NCBI RefSeq assembly: GCF_017052465.1
Contig: NZ_JAFHKT010000146.1
Span: 34,728-98,727, forward strand
Source of the DNA: Arthrobacter pascens
GTDB taxonomy: Bacteria; Actinomycetota; Actinomycetes; Actinomycetales; Micrococcaceae
Direction of reading: 5' to 3'
DNA length: 64,000 nucleotides
The position numbers were made by a program, and so were the translations under genes. Shown piece after piece: positions 1-8,900 of the stretch. Below the pieces are notes generated by a model. The model saw only the letters and a list, made by a program, of their open reading frames with translations, searched no databases and had not been told where the DNA came from. The stretch's first letter is position 1. Each line of letters begins with the position of its first letter.

Positions 1-2983
1 TGCCAGAGCCGACAGACCCGCCGAACAGCACCAGCGGCAGCAACGCCAGACCGGTTATGAGCACCGACAACACCGTCGGCTGCAGACGCTCCGAAGCCGC
101 CTGTTTCATCAGCACTCCCGGAGCCTCCGTTGGCGCCTGTTGTTGCAGGGACTGATAGGTCCCCATCAACATGACGGCGTCTCTGACCGCGAAGGCCAGT
201 ACGGCCGCCAGGGCCACCAGGACGTACAGGGATCCGAAGCCGCCCGTAAGCCAGGCGGCAATGATGCCCCCTGCCAACGCCACCGGCAGGAGCACAAATA
301 CCAGCGCTGCGAGCCGCCAGCTGCCGAGCACCGTGAGCAGCAGAACCAGGATGCCGGCGGCCGCAGCCAGTGCCAGCCACCAGAACAGCGAGCCGGCAGC
401 CTGCTGCTCGCCGTACTGCTTGGGAATCTCGGCGTGGTATTCGATGGGAAACTGCATTCCCTTAATCGCCGACTGAATTTCTGCGCTGACATCAGCGAGG
501 TTACGGCCCTGAATGTCAGCCACAACATCGAGGCGCCTGGACGTGTCGTCGTGGTGGATCACCGTCTGGTTGGGGCTCAGCCTGACACTTGCGACGTCAC
601 CGAGACGTACCTGACCGCCTTCGGGCTTGTCCACCAGCATGTTCTGGACAGTGGTCAGGCTGTGGCGCGTCTCCGCCGTGCCCTTAACGACAACCTGGAA
701 CACCTTCTGCTGCTCGAACATGTAGCCGACTTCGATGCCCTGCAGCACGGTGGCCGCGGCACGCCGCACATCGCCGGGCTTGACGCCTGCCTGTTGAGCC
801 TTCACCAGATCTACCTCGATCTCGGCGACGGGTTGTTCGGCAGTGGCTTCCACGGTCGGATTGACAACCCCGCCCGTGCGCGACAGGATGGCGCGGATTT
901 CCTCTGCCTTTTCCCGCAGGATGGCCAGGTCCACACCGTACACGCGGACCCGGAACTGGCGGTCGTCAAGGGCCTTGGCCGCGGCGACCTGCTGCTCAGG
1001 ATACGTGGTGACATTGGCGTTCAGGCCGGGGTAGCCCGCCACGATCTGCCCGACATCGTTCCGGACGTCAGCGGAATTCGCACCCTCTTTCATGGTGACC
1101 CAGAGTTCGCCGGCGCTCACGTTGGAGGACTGGTCCGAGGTGACGGCACGGCCCACATGACCGCCAACTTTCGCCACTCCTTCCACAGTGCTGAGCTCCT
1201 CACCGGCTTTGGTCATCAGCCGGTTCATGACGTCCGGTCCCGTTCCTGCCGCCGCTTCCCACTCAACCAAGAGAGTACGGTCCGGAACGGAGCCCACGAT
1301 CGGCAGTTCCCTGGTCAGTCCCGGCACCAGTGCCACGGCCACGATGGCCAGCACTGCGGCGACGGATGCAACCAGAACGGCCCCGGTCTTGGCGAAGGCT
1401 CCCGCTGCCCTGCGGTAGCGCTGTCCCATCTTCTGGACCAGCGGCGCAGTCCGCCGTGGCCGCTGGCGGCCGCGCAACAGCAGGCTCGCCAGTGCCGGCG
1501 TGACCGTCAGGGCTACCAGCATTGCCACGGCAGTGGCCAGCAGATATGACAACACCAGGGGCTTGAAGAAGGCCCCGTCCACGCCGGGAACGAACAACGC
1601 CGGCGCCAGAGCCAACAACGCGACAAGGCCCGCAAAGAGGACAGGTACCCGCGAACGCTGCAGCCCATGGGCCAGCAGGGCACCCTGGGACACCTTGTCG
1701 TCTGCGGCGTCCCTTCGGAAACTGTGCAGGTCCATGATGACGTCGCCGATGATGACGATAAGTGCCAGAATCAGGCCGGCGAACGCCATCGTGTTCAATA
1801 TCGCGCCCTGGAAGTGCAGCACCAGCGCGGCAGCCGTCGCTGCCACGGAAATCGCCACGAACGCCAGCACCGCATACCGCCAGGACCGGAATGCCAGCCC
1901 GATCGCGGCCGTCACCACCAGGAGGCTCACTAGCAATGCGACGCCAAGCCCGCTCGCAGCGGATTCAAGGAACGATGCCGGACGGAAGACTGTGGAATCT
2001 ACTGTGATGCCTGTCAGGCCGGGACGCAGACCGTCGAGGATTTCTTCAACGCCCTTGGTTACGTCCGCAACGCTGGTGTCCGGGAATTTCTCGATCACCA
2101 GCAGTAGCCCCGGAGTCTTGCCGGTGACGGCGTCGCCGATCAGGGGCTGGTGATCCTCGACCAAGGTCGTCACATCGGACAACTTCAGCGACTTGTTTTC
2201 GGCCCCCTCAACACTGACCTTTCCAAGGTCCTCGGGAGTCCTGATCGGAAGAACGTGCTGGATGCCGATCCGCTGGTTGGCGGATTCCAGGAACCCGCCG
2301 GTTCCCGGGGTTGAGGCCTCAAGGAAGCTCAGCGGCGAAACCCACACGGCGTTGCCGGCAGTCTCCACGACCTGGTTCAGTGTCACATTTTGGGCGCGGA
2401 GCTTAGCGGGGTCGACCTGGACCTGCAGCTGCTGCTCCCGCTGGCCGTAGATGGAAACGTTGGCAACACCTGGCACGCCCATGAGCGCGGGTTTGATGTC
2501 CCAGCGTGCCAGCACCGACATGTCGATTGGCGAGACCTCCTCCGAGGTCATCTGCACCATCATCACTCGGCTCGTCGATGACAGCGGCTGCATCAGCACC
2601 GGCGGCGTCGAGACATTTGGCAGGGCGAACGCCTGGGTCAGCCGTTCGGCCACCAGCTGCCGGGCACGCAATATGTCCGTTCCCGGCTCGAAGACCATCT
2701 CAATGGAGGACAGGCCCGGAACGGAAACGGAACGGATTTCATCAAGCCAGGCGACCCCGTTCAGCAGGTCCGCCTCCATGGGTGAGGTAATGAGCTGTTC
2801 GACTTCTACGGCGGACAGGCCCAGCGCCTCGGTTTGAATTTCCACATGCGGTGGAGAAAATTCGGGAAGATTATCCACTGGCATGGACGGCAGGCTGGTC
2901 AACCCAAGCCCTAAAATGCCGGCCGCAGCGGCCAAAACGATCAAACGAAACTTAAGACTCCAGCGGACAAGCCAACCGGTCAT
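1..2983 (-). CDS. HME-type RND efflux permease (CzcA/CusA-like), 3' end beyond the window
   Basis: Proton-driven inner-membrane efflux pump of the heavy-metal RND class. The minus-strand frame is open from about 2983 to the left edge, about 994 codons; family members have about 1,030-1,100, so only the C-terminus is missing. It begins MTGWLVRWSLKFRLIV, a first transmembrane segment, followed by the typical PVDNLPEFSPPHVEIQTE and GLSAVEVEQLITSPME stretches of the porter domain. Near 1745-1705 a transmembrane segment carries acidic residues (IGDVIMDLHSFRRD), the place of the proton relay. The start at 2983 follows GAGG at short spacing; in-frame ATGs at 2998 and 3004 are alternatives. No membrane-fusion partner lies on the visible side. 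Actinobacteria often carry such pumps alone; the substrate (metal or organic) cannot be read from sequence. Confidence 0.88.
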   Translation of the reverse strand, partial: MTGWLVRWSLKFRLIVLAAAAGILGLGLTSLPSMPVDNLPEFSPPHVEIQTEALGLSAVEVEQLITSPMEADLLNGVAWLDEIRSVSVPGLSSIEMVFEPGTDILRARQLVAERLTQAFALPNVSTPPVLMQPLSSTSRVMMVQMTSEEVSPIDMSVLARWDIKPALMGVPGVANVSIYGQREQQLQVQVDPAKLRAQNVTLNQVVETAGNAVWVSPLSFLEASTPGTGGFLESANQRIGIQHVLPIRTPEDLGKVSVEGAENKSLKLSDVTTLVEDHQPLIGDAVTGKTPGLLLVIEKFPDTSVADVTKGVEEILDGLRPGLTGITVDSTVFRPASFLESAASGLGVALLVSLLVVTAAIGLAFRSWRYAVLAFVAISVAATAAALVLHFQGAILNTMAFAGLILALIVIIGDVIMDLHSFRRDAADDKVSQGALLAHGLQRSRVPVLFAGLVALLALAPALFVPGVDGAFFKPLVLSYLLATAVAMLVALTVTPALASLLLRGRQRPRRTAPLVQKMGQRYRRAAGAFAKTGAVLVASVAAVLAIVAVALVPGLTRELPIVGSVPDRTLLVEWEAAAGTGPDVMNRLMTKAGEELSTVEGVAKVGGHVGRAVTSDQSSNVSAGELWVTMKEGANSADVRNDVGQIVAGYPGLNANVTTYPEQQVAAAKALDDRQFRVRVYGVDLAILREKAEEIRAILSRTGGVVNPTVEATAEQPVAEIEVDLVKAQQAGVKPGDVRRAAATVLQGIEVGYMFEQQKVFQVVVKGTAETRHSLTTVQNMLVDKPEGGQVRLGDVASVRLSPNQTVIHHDDTSRRLDVVADIQGRNLADVSAEIQSAIKGMQFPIEYHAEIPKQYGEQQAAGSLFWWLALAAAAGILVLLLTVLGSWRLAALVFVLLPVALAGGIIAAWLTGGFGSLYVLVALAAVLAFAVRDAVMLMGTYQSLQQQAPTEAPGVLMKQAASERLQPTVLSVLITGLALLPLVLFGGSVGSG

Positions 2984-3461
2984 ATCCTCAGCCCCCATCG
3001 CCATCGGAACGGGCACCACTGCCGGTTCCAATTACTGATGCGCCTATTCAGGGTTCACCCGCAGCGGCGTTGCCGCGGATGAGTGCCGAGTTGCCTCCCT
3101 CAACCCTGCACGTCCCCGATCATCCGGGGACGTGGCTGGCGCGCAGGTGATGGAGCAGACGCGGCCAGACGGAGAGCTATTTTCTTATCCGAATTGATTA
3201 ACCAATTCCCGGGCAAGTGAGACCACGCTCATTCTGACATAGGAAAATGAGCTTATCCATTGATTTTTGGCCCTTATCCCGGCCTTTTTTCGGGCGGGCA
3301 AAGATTTATCGTTGCATCATTCTCCGCAGGCGCGGGAACCTCCGAATTAAGGGCCCGCCGTGAGACCGTCACGGGCCCAGGAGGTCACAATCGGGGCAGC
3401 AAATCCGCCACGCGGTCCTGCCTTCGTTGACTCCGGACGCGAGTGCCGCAAGGTTAGACCT
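2984..3461. promoter_or_regulatory. Divergent intergenic region with AT-rich core and inverted repeats
   Basis: This 478-base gap separates the divergent RND pump and DUF4232 lipoprotein genes. No ORF in it looks real. It holds a 9-bp-arm hairpin (3110-3118 with 3125-3133), an 18-bp inverted repeat GAATTGATTAACCAATTC at 3191-3208, and a second pair of arms GCTCATT (3227-3233) and AATGAGC (3246-3252). The stretch 3180-3310 is clearly more AT-rich than its surroundings. I infer the RND promoter and operator lie here; no specific regulator family can be assigned. Confidence 0.5.
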
Positions 3462-4157
3462 ATGAGGCTTCAGCGAATCCCCACCGGACTGGCAGGCACG
3501 ACGGCGGCTGCCGCCCTGGCGCTCTTGCTCACGGCCTGCGGGCCGAGCCAACCGTCCAGCCAGTCAAGCCCAGAGCAGACAACGGGCCCGGCTGAGGCAA
3601 GCAGCAGCGCCAGCCCAGGGGCCTCCGCAACGTCGGATCCGCCGTCGTCCTCCCCTGCTGCCTCACCTACCGCCTCGGCGCCGTCCAAGCCGGCTCCGAG
3701 CAGCGCGGCGCCAGCGCCAGGTTCCACGGCCGCCGGCGCGCAGCTGTGCAAGTCGTCGGCGCTGAAAGCCAGCACGGACGCCAGCGGCGGCGGTGCGGCC
3801 GGCAGCGTTTACATGCGGCTGATCCTGACCAACAGCGGCACCGTGGCCTGCCACCTCAAGGGCTTCCCCGGTGTATCACTGACCAACGGTGCCGGCGGCC
3901 AGCCGATCGGCGCGCCGGCCCGGCGGGATGCGGCCACGCCCGTGAGCGATGTCCTGCTGGCCCCCGGACAGTCAGGTTCTGCCGAGCTGCGCTACACCCA
4001 GGCCCGCAACTACCCGGACTGCGCCCTGGCTCAGGCGGCCGGTTTCCGGATCTACCCGCCCGAGGACACCGCATCGCTCTTCATGGCCAGGCCTTCGGAC
4101 GCCTGCAGCAACGCCTCCATCGAACTCCTCACCATCGGGGCGTTCCAGCCCAGTTAA
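3462..4157 (+). CDS. DUF4232 domain lipoprotein
   Basis: Predicted secreted lipoprotein of 231 aa. The start at 3462 gives MRLQRIPTGL, a hydrophobic stretch and the lipobox LLTAC, with Cys near residue 26; AAGG lies 8 bases upstream. Residues about 27-95 are a Ser/Pro/Ala/Thr-rich linker of the kind that spans the cell wall. The remaining part matches the DUF4232 pattern: an N-terminal Cys, YMRLILTNSGTVACHLKGFPGVSL, LAPGQSGSAELRY, a Cys pair (DCALAQ, DACSN) and a final IGAF. The family is common in Actinobacteria and has no proven function. The gene stands alone, divergent from the RND pump. An in-frame ORF extends upstream to 3360, but that extension would precede the signal peptide and is unlikely to be translated. 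Confidence 0.85.
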   Translation: MRLQRIPTGLAGTTAAAALALLLTACGPSQPSSQSSPEQTTGPAEASSSASPGASATSDPPSSSPAASPTASAPSKPAPSSAAPAPGSTAAGAQLCKSSALKASTDASGGGAAGSVYMRLILTNSGTVACHLKGFPGVSLTNGAGGQPIGAPARRDAATPVSDVLLAPGQSGSAELRYTQARNYPDCALAQAAGFRIYPPEDTASLFMARPSDACSNASIELLTIGAFQPS

Positions 4158-4339
4158 TCCTGCCGCCTCACCGGCTCCTTCGCTTCCGCCTGGTCCTGCC
4201 CACGGGTTGGTGGCTGCGCTGTTCCTCCGCCCCAATTTCATAAGTACACTTGCGATTACGTCGGGGGCCTCACCGCCTGGCAGGGCCCACGGCAGGAGTG
4301 CTCCGCGATGTGGCTACGGTTGAAGGCAGGTTGATTTCC

Positions 4340-5857
4340 ATGACGTCGCTCTGGTTGGACCGCACCGATACTTTCAGCGGAGACGACTTCCACCACGGTG
4401 GGAAGTACGACACTGTCGTCGTCGGCGCGGGCCTCACCGGGCTGGTCACCGCGCTCCTGCTGGCACGCTCGGGACAGAACGTCCTGGTGCTCGAAGCCAG
4501 GAGCCCCGGCGCCGTGACCACCGGCAACACCACCGCCAAGGTCACCCTGCTCCAGGGGACCGTCCTCTCCGCCCTCCGGCGCCAATACCCCGCCAGAATG
4601 GTCGATGCCTACGTGGCCGCCAACCGCGAGGGGCAGGCCTGGCTGCTGCGGTACCTCGAATCCAGCAACCTTCCCTACCAGGAGCGTGACGCTTATACGT
4701 ACGCCACCACGCCGCAGGGCGCCGGAATCCTGCGCAAGGAACTCGCCGTGGCTTTGGCCGCGGGCGTCGAGGTGGACTACCTGCGGAACCCCGGGCTGCC
4801 CTTTCCGGTCCACGGTGCGGTGCGGCTCCGCGGACAGGCGCAGATCAATCCCATGGATGCTGTCCTCGCCTTGGCCAAGGACGTGCGCTCGCACGGCGGC
4901 ACCGTCGTCACCGGCGTCCGGGTCCTGAACGTCAGCGGTACCGCCCCGTCCACGGTCGAGACGGACCACGGGGCGGTGCGAGCCAATTCCGTGGTGGTCG
5001 CCACAGGCACGCCGATCCTGAACCGCGGCCTGTACTTCGCCAAACTCAAACCCAACCGCTCCTATGCCGCAGCGATGGAACTGGCAGACTCCACGGAACC
5101 CCCGGACGGCATGTATCTGTCCGTGGAGCAGCCCGTCCGGTCGCTGCGCGACTACCCTGCCGACGGCCGGCGCCTGCTGCTGGTAGGCGGCAACGGCCAT
5201 CCTGTGGGACAGGCGGGATCGGAACAGGCGCACCTGGACGAACTGCTGGCCTGGGCGCACTCGCACTTCCCCGGCGCCACCGTGACCCACACCTGGTCTG
5301 CCCAGGACTACCAGTCCACCAACCTCATGCCCTTCTTCGGGAAACTCCCCCGCGGACGGGGCCGCATTTTCTTCGCCACGGGGTACAACAAGTGGGGAAT
5401 GACCAATGCGGTTGCGGCATCCCTCGGCATCGCCGCGGACATCCTCGGCGGCAATTTGGAGTGGGCCAACACCATCCACCGCCGCGTGACCGCGCCGCAG
5501 GGCGCCGTGTCCGCCGTCACGCTCAACGCCGGCGTGGCAGCCACCCTCGCGAAGGACTGGGCGCGGGCCGGACTCCAGAAACTGCCCCAGGAAGGCCCCG
5601 CACCCGCGGAGGGGACGGGCAGCGTTGCCCTTCGCGGTCGCAGACCCGTCGCAACGTCCACCGTGAACGGGACGACGTGTTCCTTGTCGGCCGTCTGCAC
5701 GCACCTCGGCGGCATCGTGCACTGGAACGACAACGAGAAATCCTGGGACTGCCCCCTGCACGGTTCCCGTTTCAGCAGCGACGGCACGTTGCTCGAAGGA
5801 CCGGCCACACGCGACCTGCAGCCTGCGGCGGAGTCCGGGCCGGAAGACCGCGGCTGA
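4340..5857 (+). CDS. FAD-dependent oxidoreductase with C-terminal Rieske [2Fe-2S] domain
   Basis: Protein of 505 aa with two parts. Residues about 20-400 form a DAO/glycine oxidase-type flavoprotein: dinucleotide-binding VVVGAGLTGLVTALLLARSG, then LEAR, and late family motifs SAQDYQSTNLMPFFG and FATGYNKWGMTNA. Residues about 435-490 form a Rieske domain with CTHLGGIVHW and CPLHGSRFSSDG, giving the C-x-H and C-x2-H ligands. Such fusions (the YhfW type of Bacillus) are thought to pass electrons from an amine or alcohol oxidation to the cluster; the substrate is unknown. ATG 4340 is preferred over the upstream extension to 4250 because it starts just before the flavin fold and has AGG about 9 bases upstream. 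It lies 82 bases before lhr, so cotranscription is possible. Confidence 0.88.
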   Translation: MTSLWLDRTDTFSGDDFHHGGKYDTVVVGAGLTGLVTALLLARSGQNVLVLEARSPGAVTTGNTTAKVTLLQGTVLSALRRQYPARMVDAYVAANREGQAWLLRYLESSNLPYQERDAYTYATTPQGAGILRKELAVALAAGVEVDYLRNPGLPFPVHGAVRLRGQAQINPMDAVLALAKDVRSHGGTVVTGVRVLNVSGTAPSTVETDHGAVRANSVVVATGTPILNRGLYFAKLKPNRSYAAAMELADSTEPPDGMYLSVEQPVRSLRDYPADGRRLLLVGGNGHPVGQAGSEQAHLDELLAWAHSHFPGATVTHTWSAQDYQSTNLMPFFGKLPRGRGRIFFATGYNKWGMTNAVAASLGIAADILGGNLEWANTIHRRVTAPQGAVSAVTLNAGVAATLAKDWARAGLQKLPQEGPAPAEGTGSVALRGRRPVATSTVNGTTCSLSAVCTHLGGIVHWNDNEKSWDCPLHGSRFSSDGTLLEGPATRDLQPAAESGPEDRG

Positions 5858-5939
5858 CGGGCCGGCCTCGGCGGGCCGGCGACGGGTGCTCGCCCGCCGA
5901 CGGCGGAATACTGTCGGGGCCTTAGGGCATGATGGAGGC

Positions 5940-8900
5940 ATGCAGTCGCAGGGGCCCGCCGGCACATCCGGCGGCACATCTTCGGTGGACTCCATGGGCC
6001 AGTTCAGCCGGCCCACCAGGGAGTGGTTCCTGGGTGCCTTCTCGGAGCCTACGCCGGCCCAGCGCGGTGCCTGGAACGCCATCTCCTCCGGTTCTCACGC
6101 CTTGGTTGTCGCCCCGACCGGTTCGGGAAAGACGCTCGCCGCCTTCCTGTGGGCACTGGACAGGCTGCTGCATTCCGAGGCAGAGGTTTCCGGGCCCTCC
6201 ATGCCCGCGGAACTGCCGGGCCTGGAGGGCCGCCCGAAGGCCGAGGGCGAGGATCCTCCCGCCGGCGCCCCGGGCGGCGCACGGGCCGCCAAACAGTCCA
6301 GGGCCCGGCGGCCAAAGCGAAAAACCCGCGTCCTGTACATTTCGCCGCTCAAGGCGCTTGGCGTCGACGTCGAACGCAACCTCCGCTCCCCCCTCATCGG
6401 CATCACCCAGACGGCCAAGCGGCTGGACCTGCCCGCGCCGCTGATCACCGTGGGCGTCCGGTCCGGGGACACGCCGGCGTCCGAGCGCCGTGCCCTGCTC
6501 AGCAACCCGCCGGACATCCTCATCACCACCCCGGAATCGCTGTTCCTCATGTTGACGTCCAGGGCGCGGGAAACCCTCAGCGAGGTGGACACCATCATCG
6601 TGGACGAAGTCCACGCCGTGGCTGGCACCAAGCGCGGCGCCCACCTCGCCGTCTCCCTCGAGCGGCTTGACGCGCTGCTGCCCAAACCGGCACAGCGGAT
6701 CGGTCTGTCCGCCACGGTGGAGCCGCGGGAGCTCGTAGCCCAGTTCCTGGCAGGCTCCGCTCCGGTGGAGATCGTGGCCCCGCCTTCCCGCAAGAACTGG
6801 GACCTCACTGTGTCTGTCCCGGTGGAGGACATGTCGGATCTCCAGGGCGCAGCCGGGGCCTTCGATTCAGGTCCGGCCTCGGGGCTGCAGCCCCAGGCCT
6901 CCATCTGGCCGCATGTGGAGGAGAAGATCGTGGACCTGGTGCTGGCTAACCAGTCCACCATCGTCTTTGCCAATTCCCGGAGGCTCGCTGAACGGCTGAC
7001 CGCGAGGCTGAACGAGATCCATGCCGAACGGCAGCTCCTGGCTGTCGGCGGCGGCTGGGAGGAGCCGGCACCGGCTGTGCCCGGCCCCCTCCAGACCTCC
7101 ACGGCCACTCCCGCCCACATGATGGCGCAGGCCGGAAGCACCTCGGGCGCCGAACCGCTGTTGGCCAGGGCCCACCACGGCTCCGTCTCCAAGGACCAGC
7201 GGGCCCTCATCGAGGACGACCTGAAATCCGGACGACTGCGCTGCGTCGTGGCGACGTCCTCATTGGAACTCGGCATCGACATGGGCGCCGTGGACCTTGT
7301 GGTCCAAGTGGAATCGCCGCCGTCCGTGGCCAGCGGGCTGCAGCGCGTGGGACGCGCCGGGCACCAGGTTGGCGAGATCTCGCAGGGCTACCTCTTTCCC
7401 AAGCACCGTGCCGATCTCGTCCACACCGCAATCACCGTGGAGCGCATGCTGGCCGGCAAGATCGAGCGGCTCAGCATTCCGGCCAATCCCCTGGACATCC
7501 TGGCCCAGCAGACCGTCGCCGCCACGGCCCTGGGCAGGATCGATGTGGAGGAGTGGTTTGCCACCGTGCGGCGCTCCGCCCCGTTCGCCACCCTCCCCCG
7601 CTCCGCCTTCGAGGCCACCCTGGACCTGCTGGCCGGGCGCTACCCGTCCGACGAATTCGCCGAACTCCGCCCCCGCATCATCTGGGACCGGAACGAAGGG
7701 ACCATCGAGGGCAGGCCAGGCGCGCAGCGCCTCGCCGTCACGTCCGGAGGCACCATTCCCGACCGCGGGCTGTTCGGCGTCTATATCATCGGCACCGAAG
7801 CGGAGGGATCGGCCTCACCTGGCGGGGACGCCGCCGGCAAGGTTTCCGGCACGGCCTCGCCCGCAAAGGGCGGCCGACGCGTCGGCGAGCTTGACGAGGA
7901 GATGGTCTACGAATCCCGGGTTGGCGATATCTTCGCCCTCGGTGCCACGAGCTGGAAGATCGAGGACATCACGCACGACCGCGTGCTGGTCTCCCCCGCC
8001 TTCGGACAGCCCGGCAAACTCCCGTTCTGGAAGGGCGACTCCTTGGGACGGCCCGTTGACCTCGGCCGCGCCCTTGGCGCGTTCGTCCGGGAACTGTCCG
8101 CGTCCGACGTCGGCCCTGCTACCGAACGCTGCAAGGCCAGCGGCCTTGACGACTTCGCCGCCAACAACCTGCTGCAGTACCTCAATGAGCAGAAGCTTGC
8201 CACCGAGGTGGTGCCCAGCGACACCACGCTGGTGGTGGAACGCTTCCACGACGAACTCGGCGACTGGCGGGTCATTCTCCACAGTCCGTTCGGCATGCCG
8301 GTCCACGCGCCGTGGGCACTTGCCGTGGGCCAGCGCCTCCACCAGCGCTATGGCTTGGACGGCTCCGCCATGGCGGCAGACGACGGCATCGTGCTGCGCG
8401 TGCCCATGATGGAGGATGAACCTCCCGGCGCCGAGCTGTTTCTGTTCGACCCCGAGGAACTGGAGCAGATCGTCACGGCCGAGGTGGGCGGCAGCGCCCT
8501 GTTCGCCTCCCGCTTCCGCGAGTGCGCAGCCCGTGCCCTGCTGCTGCCGCGGCAGACCCCGGGCAAGCGGCAGCCGCTGTGGCAGCAGCGGCAGCGGTCG
8601 GCCCAGTTGCTGGATGTCGCGCGGAAGTACCCCGCTTTCCCCATCGTGCTGGAAACGGTTCGGGAGTGCCTCCAGGATGTCTATGACCTGCCGGCGCTGA
8701 AGGACATCGCCGCTTCGGTGGAACGGCGGGAACTCCGGATTGTCCAAACCACCACCCAGCAGCCCTCCCCGTTCGCCAAGTCCCTGCTGTTCGGCTACGT
8801 GGCGCAGTTTCTTTACGAGGGCGATTCCCCGCTCGCCGAACGCCGGGCGGCTGCATTGGCGCTCGACTCCACGCTGCTCAACGAACTCCTGGGGCGTGCG

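Noticed and set aside
140..1549. 469-codon plus-strand ORF
   Set aside because: It is antisense to the RND pump, whose minus-strand frame contains clear family motifs; its own translation has no recognisable domain.
4256..6082. 608-codon minus-strand ORF
   Set aside because: It overlaps the FAD-Rieske gene and the start of lhr, both with diagnostic motifs; it is a GC-rich shadow frame.
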